A stretch of DNA of 56,827 nucleotides from an uncultured Pelagibacteraceae bacterium (GTDB lineage Bacteria; Pseudomonadota; Alphaproteobacteria; Pelagibacterales; Pelagibacteraceae): NCBI GenBank assembly GCA_902632935.1, contig CACPEJ010000004.1, positions 1 through 56,827 of the forward strand, written 5' to 3'. A program made the position numbers and the translations under genes. Shown in pieces: positions 8,776 through 17,098 of the stretch (position 1 is the stretch's first letter; every line of letters begins with the position of its first letter). The notes under the pieces were generated by a model. That model was not told the origin of the DNA. It saw only the letters and a list, made by a program, of their open reading frames with translations, and did not search any database.

Positions 8776-9829
8776 TTACATAATTATTGGGGGTGGTTGT
8801 GCTGGTTTATCTCTAGCCTATGAATTAGAGATTCATAATAAATTAGAAAATAAAACCTTAGCAATAATCGAGCCTCGAGATGAGTACAAAAGAGATAAGA
8901 CCTGGTCTTTTTGGAGAGTATCTGAGCATAATTTTGATGATTGCGTCATAAAAAATTGGAAAAATTTTTCAGTTAATGCACCTAATAAAACTAATTTTCT
9001 TGAATGTGAAAATTATCCATATCAGAGCATCGATAGTGGTTTGTTTTATGAGAAAATAAATAATTCATTAAAGAAAAATAAAAATATCTTTTTTTTAAAA
9101 GAACTGAAAGACATCAACACCAAAAATTCATTTATATTCAATAGCGTTCCTTCTATCAAAAAAGACTTTAGAAATTTATGGCAACACTTTTGTGGGGTTG
9201 AAATAGAGACAGAGAGTAATTATTTCGATGAAAACATTTTTAATCTAATGGATTTTGATTGTGATCAAAGAGAAAGTGTCCATTTTTTTTACACACTTCC
9301 CTTCTCAAAAAAAAAGGCATTGATTGAGAGTACTTGGCTTTCAAAAATGAATGATGACTCTCAAAAAGATTATGATCAACAAATTAAAGAATATATCGAA
9401 AAGAAATTAAATTTAAAAAATTATAAAATCACTTATAAAGAGATAGGCGCAATTCCGCTTTTTTACCCATCATTTAAAAATGAAAAAAGTAAAATTAATA
9501 TTGGAACTGCTGGTGGTATGACAAGATTAAGCACAGGATATACTTTTTTGAATATACAAGAACATAGTAAATTTATTAGAAAAAATATTGAAAATATTCA
9601 TAATACTAAAAAATTTGAAATCGGTAAAAAATATCAATTTTTGGATGAAATATTTTTACGTGTTCTTGAAAAACATCCAAAAAAAATGTCGGAAATTTTT
9701 TTTAAAATGTTTCAAAGTTCACCTAAAACAATTATCAAATTTCTTTCCAATAAGAGTAATTTTCTTGAGGATTTGACTATAATTTTAAAAATGCCAAAAT
9801 GGATTTTTATCAAAGCTTTATTTTATTAA
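8762..9829 (+). CDS. crtY: Lycopene beta-cyclase CrtY
   Basis: FAD-dependent cyclase making beta-carotene from lycopene. The N-terminus has YIIIGGGCAGLSLAYEL, then IIEPRDEYKRDKTWSFW, a CrtY-type signature, and later NIGTAGGMTRLSTGYTF. About 355 residues, slightly short of the 380-390 of proteobacterial CrtY. I start at the ATG at 8762 rather than the upstream TTG at 8759. It overlaps crtB by 14 bases and is separated from blh by six. Confidence 0.92.
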   Translation: MKEFNYIIIGGGCAGLSLAYELEIHNKLENKTLAIIEPRDEYKRDKTWSFWRVSEHNFDDCVIKNWKNFSVNAPNKTNFLECENYPYQSIDSGLFYEKINNSLKKNKNIFFLKELKDINTKNSFIFNSVPSIKKDFRNLWQHFCGVEIETESNYFDENIFNLMDFDCDQRESVHFFYTLPFSKKKALIESTWLSKMNDDSQKDYDQQIKEYIEKKLNLKNYKITYKEIGAIPLFYPSFKNEKSKINIGTAGGMTRLSTGYTFLNIQEHSKFIRKNIENIHNTKKFEIGKKYQFLDEIFLRVLEKHPKKMSEIFFKMFQSSPKTIIKFLSNKSNFLEDLTIILKMPKWIFIKALFY

Positions 9830-9835
9830 ACCTAA

Positions 9836-10780
9836 ATGAATATGAATATAAAAAAAATAAATCTTAATCATTCTTTTATTTTTTTTTTATTCTGTAACAT
9901 TTTTTCTTTAATACTATTTAAATTTAGTAACTTTATATTGTCACCATTATTTTGCTTATTTTTAATTTTAATTATTGGTGTATCACATGGGTCTTTGGAT
10001 CATGTCAAAGGTGGTAAGCTTCTAAAGATGTTTAAAATTGAAAATATATCTCTATTTTATCTTTCATATATCTTATTAGCTGTAATGGTTGTAACACTTT
10101 GGATTTTTATACCATCTATCTTGTTAATAATATTTCTACTGGTTGCCTCATATCATTTTGGTAAAGAGGATACACAATTTTTGCATAACTATAATTCACA
10201 CTTTATAGGGATACTGTATTTTCTAAAGGGATCTCTCGTTATTTTGGCACCATTATATTTTCATTTTGATGAAACTATATCAATATTTAAATTATTATTG
10301 ATTGATAATGAAAATTTTTATTCAAGTTTGAGTTTTATTGAGAATAATAGATTAATAGATTTAGGGATAATCTTAAGTTCTATTTCAAGTATTATTTTGT
10401 TTATTAAAAAATTTACTTTTAAAAATTTTTCTATTTTTTTTGATTATTTTTCTATATTGATTTTAAATTACTATCTCTCTCCTTTAATAGCATTTACGGC
10501 ATATTTTTGCTTTTTACATTCTGTAAGACATAGCATCACATTAATTTACGAATTAGATAATAATAATATTAAAAATGGGTTATTGATTTTTATTAAAAAG
10601 GCTATGCCACTTACTATTTTAACTGCTATTATTTGTTTAGTTGGTATTTATTTGCTCAATTTTAAATATGATTTTGATAACTCGATTATTAAAGTCATTT
10701 TTATAGGTTTGGCGTCTTTAACATTTCCACATATATTACTTGAGTATCTTTTAGATAAAAATGAAAAACAAAGAGCTTAA
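9836..10780 (+). CDS. blh: Beta-carotene 15,15'-dioxygenase (Brp/Blh family)
   Basis: Integral-membrane, iron-dependent enzyme that cleaves beta-carotene into two retinals, the chromophore of proteorhodopsin. 314 residues, almost all hydrophobic helices. The metal-binding histidines of the Brp/Blh family are visible in GVSHGSLDHVKGG, ASYHFGKEDTQF, HSVRHSITLIYEL and FPHILLEYLLDK. It completes the crtI-B-Y-blh cassette. Its last 20 bases overlap the ispH start. No rhodopsin gene is present in the window, so the opsin must be encoded elsewhere. Confidence 0.93.
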   Translation: MNMNIKKINLNHSFIFFLFCNIFSLILFKFSNFILSPLFCLFLILIIGVSHGSLDHVKGGKLLKMFKIENISLFYLSYILLAVMVVTLWIFIPSILLIIFLLVASYHFGKEDTQFLHNYNSHFIGILYFLKGSLVILAPLYFHFDETISIFKLLLIDNENFYSSLSFIENNRLIDLGIILSSISSIILFIKKFTFKNFSIFFDYFSILILNYYLSPLIAFTAYFCFLHSVRHSITLIYELDNNNIKNGLLIFIKKAMPLTILTAIICLVGIYLLNFKYDFDNSIIKVIFIGLASLTFPHILLEYLLDKNEKQRA

Positions 10781-11705
10781 AATATTATTATCTGCTCCAC
10801 GAGGATTTTGCGCCGGTGTTGAACGAGCAATTGAAATTGTTGAAAAATCAATTCAAAAGTATGGTTCTCCAGTTTACGTTAGACATGAAATAGTACACAA
10901 TAAATTTGTTGTTGATGACTTAAGGAATAAAGGTGCAATATTTGTGGAAGAGCTTGAAGAAATTGAAGACAAAACAAGACCAGTTATTTTTTCTGCACAT
11001 GGTGTTCCAAAAAAAATTCCACAAGATGCAAAAAACTATAATATGACTTATGTTGATGCAACATGTCCGTTGGTTTCTAAAGTTCATAGAGAGGCTGAAA
11101 ATCTTCATAAGGCTGGATACCATTTAATCTTAATAGGGCATGAAAATCATCCTGAAGTAATTGGAACAATGGGGCAGCTGCCTAAAGGATCAATCGACCT
11201 CATCCAAAATGAGGACGAAGCCTATAATTATGATCCAAAAAATTTTGAAAAAATTGCCTATGTTACCCAAACAACCCTTTCAGTAGATGATACAAAAGAA
11301 ATAATATCAATACTTAAAAAAAAATTTTCAAATATTAGAGAGCCTGCGAAAGAAGATATTTGTTACGCAACAACTAATAGACAAATGGCAGTTAAAAATA
11401 TTGCAAAAAAGTGTGATCTATTTTTCGTTATTGGTAGTCGAAATTCATCTAACTCAGTGAGACTTGTTGAAGTTGCTAAAAAGTCGGGGTGTGAAAACTC
11501 AATACTGATCCACTCACAAAGTGAAATTCCATTCAACTTAATTGAAAATTCAAATATAATCGGAATTTCATCTGGTGCGTCTGCCCCTGAAATACTTGTC
11601 GAAAATTTCATTAAAGAATTGAAAAATAAATTTACAGTCACTATAGAAGAAGTGGAAATTATAAAAGAAAACGTTGTTTTTCGTGTTCCGAAAAAATTAA
11701 ATTAA
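10761..11705 (+). CDS. ispH: 4-hydroxy-3-methylbut-2-enyl diphosphate reductase IspH
   Basis: Iron-sulfur enzyme for the last step of the MEP pathway, producing IPP and DMAPP, the precursors of carotenoids, ubiquinone and polyprenyl carriers. 314 residues. The three cluster Cys lie in PRGFCAGVERAIE, VDATCPLVSKVH and KEDICYATTNRQ; substrate histidines are in IFSAHGVPK and IGHENHPEV. The ATG lies inside the blh 3' end (20-base overlap), so it is translationally linked to the retinal cassette, and it abuts thrB downstream. Confidence 0.96.
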   Translation: MKNKELKILLSAPRGFCAGVERAIEIVEKSIQKYGSPVYVRHEIVHNKFVVDDLRNKGAIFVEELEEIEDKTRPVIFSAHGVPKKIPQDAKNYNMTYVDATCPLVSKVHREAENLHKAGYHLILIGHENHPEVIGTMGQLPKGSIDLIQNEDEAYNYDPKNFEKIAYVTQTTLSVDDTKEIISILKKKFSNIREPAKEDICYATTNRQMAVKNIAKKCDLFFVIGSRNSSNSVRLVEVAKKSGCENSILIHSQSEIPFNLIENSNIIGISSGASAPEILVENFIKELKNKFTVTIEEVEIIKENVVFRVPKKLN

Positions 11706-12671
11706 ATGGCTGTTTACACTAAGATAAATAAGAAAGATATTTCGTATATTAATAAAAAATTTGAAAATCAAAAATTTTTAAGTTTTAAAGGTATAAAACA
11801 AGGTATTGAAAATACTAATTATTTATTAAAATCAAAAAACAATAAATTTATACTAACTATATTCGAAAAAAGAGTTCAAAAAAAAGAAATACCTTTTTTT
11901 ATGAAATTAATGGATCAACTAAATGATCTAAAGATAAGATGTCCAAAACCATTGAAAAATCGTGATGGAAAATATCTTTTTAAAGTAAAGAATAAGGTTG
12001 CTTGTGTTGTTTCATTTCTTGATGGAAAAGATAAAAAAAATCTTAGTTTGAAGAATTGTTATGATATTGGAAAAGCTGTAGCACAAATGCATTCTTCCTC
12101 AAAAAAAATAAAATTATTTAGAAAAAACTCAATGAATATAAAAAATTTAAATCCATTATTAAAAAGTATTAAATTTAAGTCAAAAAAATTCATTAATTTA
12201 GAAAAATTTCTCAAAAGTAATTTTAGTGAAATTAAAAATAAATGGCCAAAAAAATTGCCAAATGGAATAATACATGGTGATCTTTTTATAGATAATATAT
12301 TTTTTAAAAAAAATAAGATCTCTGGAATTATCGATTTTTATTTTGCCGCAAACGATTATTTTATGTATGAAATAGCGATATGTATCAACGCTCTTTGTTT
12401 TGATAAAAAAAAATCACAATTTAAATTAAATAAAAAAAAGGTTAAAAATTTAATTACAGGATATGCGGGTATTAAAAAGATCTCTGGAATTGAGAAAAAA
12501 TCATTGAATATTTTATGCCGAGCTGCTGCAATGAGATATTTTCTAACAAGACTTTACGACTACACAAATACTCCAAAAACTGCTTTGATTAAAATTAAGG
12601 ATCCAAGAGAATATTATCAAAAACTGATAATTCATAATAATTTAAAAAACTATAGAGATTATTTAGGTTAA
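11706..12671 (+). CDS. thrB: Homoserine kinase ThrB (aminoglycoside phosphotransferase-like type)
   Basis: Phosphorylates homoserine in threonine synthesis. 321 residues of the choline kinase/APH fold used as homoserine kinase in many alphaproteobacteria, not the GHMP-type ThrB of enterobacteria. GIENTNYLLKS forms the nucleotide loop, NGIIHGDLFIDNIFF the catalytic Brenner-type motif and ISGIIDFYFAANDYF the metal-binding Asp. It begins immediately after ispH and overlaps rnhA by one base; ispH-thrB-rnhA is a conserved alphaproteobacterial order. Threonine synthase (thrC) is encoded convergently less than 1 kb away. Confidence 0.9.
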   Translation: MAVYTKINKKDISYINKKFENQKFLSFKGIKQGIENTNYLLKSKNNKFILTIFEKRVQKKEIPFFMKLMDQLNDLKIRCPKPLKNRDGKYLFKVKNKVACVVSFLDGKDKKNLSLKNCYDIGKAVAQMHSSSKKIKLFRKNSMNIKNLNPLLKSIKFKSKKFINLEKFLKSNFSEIKNKWPKKLPNGIIHGDLFIDNIFFKKNKISGIIDFYFAANDYFMYEIAICINALCFDKKKSQFKLNKKKVKNLITGYAGIKKISGIEKKSLNILCRAAAMRYFLTRLYDYTNTPKTALIKIKDPREYYQKLIIHNNLKNYRDYLG

Positions 12672-13093
12672 TGATTAAAATTTATACCGATGGTTCATGT
12701 CTTGGTAATCCAGGTAATGGGGGTTGGGCAGCAATAATTTTAAATGACGGGAAAAAAACTGAACTCAAAGGAAGTAAAAAAGATACGACAAATAATCAGA
12801 TGGAATTATTAGCACCTATAGAGGCGCTTAAAAAAATTCCAAAAGGAAGCAAAGTTCAAATTTTTACAGATTCTAAATATGTTAAGTCTGGAATAACAGA
12901 GTGGATACACAATTGGAAAAAAAATGGATGGAAAACTGCAAACAAAAAAGAAGTGAGTAATAAAGCACTTTGGACAGAATTAGATCTTCTAAATAATGAG
13001 TTTGAAATAAGTTGGAACTGGGTAAAAGCCCATTCAATTGATGAATTGAATAATGAAGTAGATTTACTTGCTAGAGATGCTGCCAACTTATAG
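12671..13093 (+). CDS. rnhA: Ribonuclease HI
   Basis: Degrades the RNA strand of RNA-DNA hybrids (Okazaki primers, R-loops). 140 residues. The carboxylate tetrad is visible: Asp in YTDGSCLGNPGNGGW, Glu in NNQMELLAPIEAL, Asp in FTDSKYV and Asp in NEVDLLARDAA. The handle region WIHNWKKNGWKTANKK is normal. The usual Gly-His before the last Asp is replaced by WVKAHSIDELNN, which still supplies the His. It converges on the peroxiredoxin gene with a 29-base gap. Confidence 0.95.
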   Translation: MIKIYTDGSCLGNPGNGGWAAIILNDGKKTELKGSKKDTTNNQMELLAPIEALKKIPKGSKVQIFTDSKYVKSGITEWIHNWKKNGWKTANKKEVSNKALWTELDLLNNEFEISWNWVKAHSIDELNNEVDLLARDAANL

Positions 13094-13095
13094 TT

Positions 13096-13119
13096 GGGCA
13101 CCTGGTAACAGAACTGCCC
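13096..13119. other. Hairpin with GTAA tetraloop between convergent rnhA and peroxiredoxin genes
   Basis: GGGCA (13096-13100) pairs with TGCCC (13115-13119), and inside it CTG (13102-13104) pairs with CAG (13109-13111) around a GTAA loop, a GNRA-type tetraloop when transcribed from the plus strand. There is no T-run on either side as in a standard intrinsic terminator. It could still terminate or protect the two converging transcripts. Confidence 0.4.
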
Positions 13120-13122
13120 TAC

Positions 13123-13611
13123 CTAGATTAAATTATTTAATAAATTCTCAGCTGAAGTTAAACCACATTCCTTAGTTTCTTTTTCAACATGAATATTAAC
13201 AATTGTGAAATTTTCAATCACCATTAAATAACGATTTGATCTAATTCCCATTCCTTTAGCGTTACGATCAACTTCCGCGCCAATTGCTTTCGTAAATAAT
13301 AAATATGGGTCAGATAACATTTTAATTTTATCTCCAGTATTATTCATCTCTCCCCAACCATTCATTACGTAAGGATCATTTACTGATAAACAAAATATAT
13401 TTTCTATTCCTTTTGCTTTAATTTTTTCTGCATTTGCTACAAAACCTGGTAAGTGAAGTTTGGAGCAAGTTGATGTAAACGCCCCAGGTAAACCAAACAA
13501 AACGACTTTACCATTACCAATAGTTTCTCTTAATTTGCTTTTTTGAGGTTCTCCATCAACAAGTTGAAAAATCTCTGTATCTGGGAGTTGATCTTTTATT
13601 TTAAGTTTCAT
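13123..13611 (-). CDS. Peroxiredoxin (Prx5/type II family)
   Basis: Thiol peroxidase of 162 residues. The peroxidatic Cys is in LPGAFTSTCSKLHLPGF (about residue 49), the Prx5 signature with Thr/Ser variation; the catalytic Arg is in GIRSNRYLMVIEN. Members reduce H2O2 and alkyl hydroperoxides using glutaredoxin or thioredoxin. A further Cys (KECGLTSAENLL) near the C-terminus could act in resolution. The start overlaps the thrC stop by four bases (ATGA), so it is probably the last gene of the long cox-thrC transcript. Confidence 0.92.
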   Translation of the reverse strand: MKLKIKDQLPDTEIFQLVDGEPQKSKLRETIGNGKVVLFGLPGAFTSTCSKLHLPGFVANAEKIKAKGIENIFCLSVNDPYVMNGWGEMNNTGDKIKMLSDPYLLFTKAIGAEVDRNAKGMGIRSNRYLMVIENFTIVNIHVEKETKECGLTSAENLLNNLI

Positions 13612-14981
13612 ATCGAATTCATTACATATTTTTTAACTTTTTCAATATCATTAGCCAGAAGTTCAAATTTTTCTTTTCTGTCATTAACGTATTTAAGACT
13701 ATCTGGTAAATTTTCAGTTTTTGAAATTGCATCTTCTATTGCTTTTGGAAATTTACATGGGTGTGCAGTTGATAATACAACACAATTTTTTTCCAATCCT
13801 AATTTTCTTACAGCACCAATCCCTACCGCAGTATGTGGATCCACTACCATCTGATGCTCATCATTGATAGTTTTTATCATTTTAACAGTTTCGTTTTCAT
13901 CAAGCATTTCAGATATAAAATTCTTTTTGATCTTATCTAAGTCGTTTTTATCAATTTTATAGGTGTTATTTTTTATTTCAGCCATTACATCTTTTGTAAC
14001 TTCTGAGTTACAATCTTTGACGTCGTATAAAAGTCTTTCGAAATTACTTGCAATTTGTATATCCATACTTGGAGTATTTGTTTCCTCAACTTTCTTTTGA
14101 CTATAATCACCACCAGATATTGCTCTGTGCAGTATGTCATTTTTATTTGTAGCTACGATTAATTTATCAATTGGAAGACCTAGTTTTTTGGCCAAATAGC
14201 CAGCGTAAATATCACCAAAGTTTCCTGTTGGAACAGAAAAAGATAGTGGTTGGCCGTTTCCAATTTTAAAGTAAGCGTAAAAATAATACACCGATTGAGC
14301 AATAATTCTTGCCCAATTAATTGAATTTACACCCGACATATTAATTGCTTTAGAAAATTTTTCGTCATTAAACATTGCTTTAACTAAATTTTGGCAATCG
14401 TCAAAATTACCCTCTACCGCAATGTTAAATACATTATTCTCTTCATGTATTGTCATTAGTCTTCTTTGTACTGGTGAAATCTTATTATTAGGGTGCAATA
14501 CAAAAACATTTAAATTGTTTTTTCCCTTTAAAGCATCTATGGCAGCTGCACCCGTGTCACCCGATGTTGCAACAATTATATTAATTTTTTTTTGATCACG
14601 ACCTAAATGATATTGATAAAAATTACCTATTAGTTGCATTGCGATATCTTTAAAAGCAAGTGTAGGTCCGTGAAACAATTCTAATATTTTTAAATCTCCT
14701 AGATCTGATATTTTTACAACATCGTCAGATCTGAAATTTGAATATGATTTTGAAATCAAAGAGATTAGATCATCTTTAGACATGAAATCTCCTATAAATG
14801 GATAAATTATTTCAGCAGCTAAATCATTGTAACTAAGATTTTTTAGAATATATAATTCTTCCTTTTTAAAGGGTTTAATTGATTTAGGAACAAATAGTCC
14901 CCCATCATCTGCCAAACCTTTGAGGAAAACATCTTTAAAAGTAAAGTTTTTCTGATTATCTCTTGTACTAATATAATTCAT
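13608..14981 (-). CDS. thrC: Threonine synthase ThrC
   Basis: PLP enzyme converting O-phosphohomoserine to threonine. 457 residues, the longer proteobacterial/fungal class. The N-terminus MNYISTRDNQKNFTFKD is typical, the PLP Lys lies in HGPTLAFKDIAMQ, and phosphate/PLP-binding segments are ATSGDTGAAAIDALKG and SVPTGNFGDIYAGYLAK. It directly follows SURF1 and precedes the peroxiredoxin. Lying downstream of the cytochrome oxidase assembly genes is a familiar alphaproteobacterial arrangement. Confidence 0.96.
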   Translation of the reverse strand: MNYISTRDNQKNFTFKDVFLKGLADDGGLFVPKSIKPFKKEELYILKNLSYNDLAAEIIYPFIGDFMSKDDLISLISKSYSNFRSDDVVKISDLGDLKILELFHGPTLAFKDIAMQLIGNFYQYHLGRDQKKINIIVATSGDTGAAAIDALKGKNNLNVFVLHPNNKISPVQRRLMTIHEENNVFNIAVEGNFDDCQNLVKAMFNDEKFSKAINMSGVNSINWARIIAQSVYYFYAYFKIGNGQPLSFSVPTGNFGDIYAGYLAKKLGLPIDKLIVATNKNDILHRAISGGDYSQKKVEETNTPSMDIQIASNFERLLYDVKDCNSEVTKDVMAEIKNNTYKIDKNDLDKIKKNFISEMLDENETVKMIKTINDEHQMVVDPHTAVGIGAVRKLGLEKNCVVLSTAHPCKFPKAIEDAISKTENLPDSLKYVNDRKEKFELLANDIEKVKKYVMNSI

Positions 14982-15635
14982 TTAATAATTCTTTTTTCTA
15001 AAATATAGATATAGCAAAAGAATTGAAATCGCTAATGAAAACCATGTCATTGCATATTTTTTATGATTGTTGGAAATATTAGCAGTAATTTTTTTTGGTC
15101 TAGGAAACTGATAATTTCCATCTAAATATATTATGTACTTAGAAAATTCTTTACCAGTAAATTTTGAGATATCTTCTCTATTCAAACTAAACCAGTAATT
15201 TTCTTTAATATCATTATCTGGTTTGAATATATTTTTTCTTCCCTGTGTTTTAAGAGTTCCTTCTATATTATTTTGATCCAATATATTTATCTCTGGTGTA
15301 TCTTTTTTTTCAAACGGTATCCATCCTCTATTGAGTAAATAATTTTCACCATCTATTAAAATTGGATTTAAAACTTCAAACCCGGGTGTTCCAGAGTCAT
15401 TTAAATTATATAAGTAAATTTGTTTTTCAAAATCAACACGACCTGATGTTTTGATTTTGAGAAAATTTTGTTGATTAGATTGTGAAAGTTGAACTGGAGG
15501 ATTTTTCAATGAATTTTCTATTTCTAAAATGAGATTGTTCTTCCAATTTAAACGAATTATCTGCCAAGTGCCTAAAGCAATAAAAACAAATATAAAAAAT
15601 ATGATAAAAACTGAAAATAAAAATTTATGTTTCAA
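14982..15635 (-). CDS. surf1: SURF1/Shy1 cytochrome oxidase assembly protein
   Basis: Membrane protein that helps insert heme a into subunit I. 217 residues with a transmembrane helix at each end (FSVFIIFFIFVFIALGTWQ near the start; AMTWFSLAISILLLYLYF near the end) and a periplasmic domain between. Family motifs include GTWQIIRL, LLNRGWIPF and NNHKKYAMTWFSLA. It lies between coxC and thrC at the end of the oxidase operon, with nine bases to coxC and none to thrC. Confidence 0.93.
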   Translation of the reverse strand: MKHKFLFSVFIIFFIFVFIALGTWQIIRLNWKNNLILEIENSLKNPPVQLSQSNQQNFLKIKTSGRVDFEKQIYLYNLNDSGTPGFEVLNPILIDGENYLLNRGWIPFEKKDTPEINILDQNNIEGTLKTQGRKNIFKPDNDIKENYWFSLNREDISKFTGKEFSKYIIYLDGNYQFPRPKKITANISNNHKKYAMTWFSLAISILLLYLYFRKKNY

Positions 15636-15644
15636 GGTGCAAAA

Positions 15645-16433
15645 TTAGCTTCCCCAAATATAGATCGCAGCAAATAAGAATAGCCAAACTACGTCAACAA
15701 AGTGCCAGTACCAGGCTGCCGCCTCAAAACCAAAGTGATGATCCTTGTTAAAGTGACCTAACTTTCCTCTCCACAAACAAACGGCCAAGAAAATTGTACC
15801 CACGATCACATGAAAACCATGAAATCCTGTTGCCATGTAAAATACTGAACCATATATGTGATCTGAAAAAGCAAATGTTGCATGATGATATTCGTAAGCT
15901 TGCAAAGCAGTAAAACAAACTCCCAATATAACAGTTAAAACTAATCCTTGAATAAATCCTTTTCTATCATCCTCTAAGAGAGCGTGATGAGACCAAGTTA
16001 CAGTAGTTCCAGACAATAAAAGAACTAATGTATTTATTAATGGTATATCCCAAGGATCGAAAGTTTCTATATCTTTTGGTGGCCACACATTACCGACAAA
16101 GTCATTTGGAAAAAGACTCACATCAAAGTATGCCCAAAACCAGGCAACAAAAAACATTACCTCAGAAGCGATAAATAAAGTCATTCCGTAACGATGATGT
16201 ATTTGAACCACAGGTGTATGGTGTCCTTGATGCTCAGCTTCAATAACTACATCTCTAAACCACATGTATGCTCCATAAATTAATAAAGCAAATCCAAGGT
16301 ACATTCCCCATGAAACCTCATAATGCATGTAGTAAACGGCTCCAACAGCTAAAACTAAACATGAAAATGAAACATAGATAGGCCAAGGACTTGGGTCTAC
16401 TAAATGGTAATCGTGTTTTTTTTCAGCTGACAT
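15645..16433 (-). CDS. ctaE: Cytochrome c oxidase subunit III
   Basis: Seven-helix subunit that stabilises the aa3-type oxidase and its proton uptake. 262 residues starting MSAEKKHDYHLVDPSPWPIY, the characteristic N-terminus. Conserved segments include SEVMFFVAWFWAYFD, LSGTTVTWSHHALL, GFHGFHVIVGTIFL and HFGFEAAAWYWHFVDVVWLF. Full length. It follows ctaG by nine bases and precedes SURF1. Confidence 0.97.
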   Translation of the reverse strand: MSAEKKHDYHLVDPSPWPIYVSFSCLVLAVGAVYYMHYEVSWGMYLGFALLIYGAYMWFRDVVIEAEHQGHHTPVVQIHHRYGMTLFIASEVMFFVAWFWAYFDVSLFPNDFVGNVWPPKDIETFDPWDIPLINTLVLLLSGTTVTWSHHALLEDDRKGFIQGLVLTVILGVCFTALQAYEYHHATFAFSDHIYGSVFYMATGFHGFHVIVGTIFLAVCLWRGKLGHFNKDHHFGFEAAAWYWHFVDVVWLFLFAAIYIWGS

Positions 16434-16442
16434 TTTTTTGGA

Positions 16443-16976
16443 TTATGATTGTTTATAGTAATCTGTCGAGAAAAAAGTATACGACATAGTTACATCCTGT
16501 AAATTTTTTACTGTTGCATCATTGACCATTTCTGGGTCTAAATAAAAAGTCATCACATAGGTTGCAGTTTCACCAGCTTTTAATTCTTGTTTTTCAAAGC
16601 AAAAACAACCAAGTTTACTATAATATTTTCCAAAGCTTGAGGGTGAAACATTAAAACTTGCTACACCTGCAGTTGGTTCATTGCTATTATTGGTTACCTC
16701 AAACTCAATTTTGTTTACTTGACCCACTTTAACATCCATCACATTCGATTTTGCCTTAAAATCCCATGGTAAATTATTAACATTGGTATCAAATCTTACA
16801 CTAACTACTTTATCTAAAACAATTTTTGGAGCTTTGTCTGCTACTTGAGTAGTTCCTCCAAAACCAGTAACTCTACAAAAAATCTCATAAAGAGGGACTG
16901 ATGCATATGATAAACCTAACATCAAAACAAAAATCCCAGCTAAAACTAATGGTGTTAATTTCTTTTTTTCTATCAT
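16443..16976 (-). CDS. ctaG: Cytochrome oxidase copper chaperone CtaG (Cox11)
   Basis: Delivers copper to the CuB site of subunit I. 177 residues with one N-terminal membrane anchor (LTPLVLAGIFVLMLGLSYAS) and a periplasmic Ig-like domain. The copper-binding CFCF motif appears in YSKLGCFCFEKQ, and an additional family Cys lies in YEIFCRVTGFGG. It starts within the stop codon of the upstream 41-residue gene and lies between ctaB and coxC as usual. Confidence 0.96.
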   Translation of the reverse strand: MIEKKKLTPLVLAGIFVLMLGLSYASVPLYEIFCRVTGFGGTTQVADKAPKIVLDKVVSVRFDTNVNNLPWDFKAKSNVMDVKVGQVNKIEFEVTNNSNEPTAGVASFNVSPSSFGKYYSKLGCFCFEKQELKAGETATYVMTFYLDPEMVNDATVKNLQDVTMSYTFFSTDYYKQS

Positions 16977-17098
16977 ATCGACCTATCAAATACGCCTGTG
17001 TTATATAAAGTAAAAAAGAAAAGAAAAATCATAAACGCAATAATAGCTAATGCCGTAAGAATATTTTTTCTTTTTGTTTTTTTATCTGGTGTAATCAT
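16973..17098 (-). CDS. Small single-pass membrane protein in the cox operon (CoxF-like position)
   Basis: A 41-residue reading frame fills the gap between ctaB and ctaG exactly. It starts MITPDKKTKRKNILTALAII, has a positively charged N-terminus, one hydrophobic helix (roughly residues 13-32) and ends YNTGVFDRSI. It overlaps the ctaB stop by three bases or more on one side (ATGA) and the ctaG start on the other (ATGA), the coupling seen for genuine operon members. Alphaproteobacterial oxidase operons often carry a short CoxF-type protein here, probably an assembly factor; the assignment rests on position and topology, not on a recognised domain. Confidence 0.7.
   Translation of the reverse strand: MITPDKKTKRKNILTALAIIAFMIFLFFFTLYNTGVFDRSI

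Noticed and set aside
13543..13854. Plus-strand open frame across the peroxiredoxin/thrC junction
   Set aside because: Overlaps two well-supported genes on the other strand and has no recognisable product.
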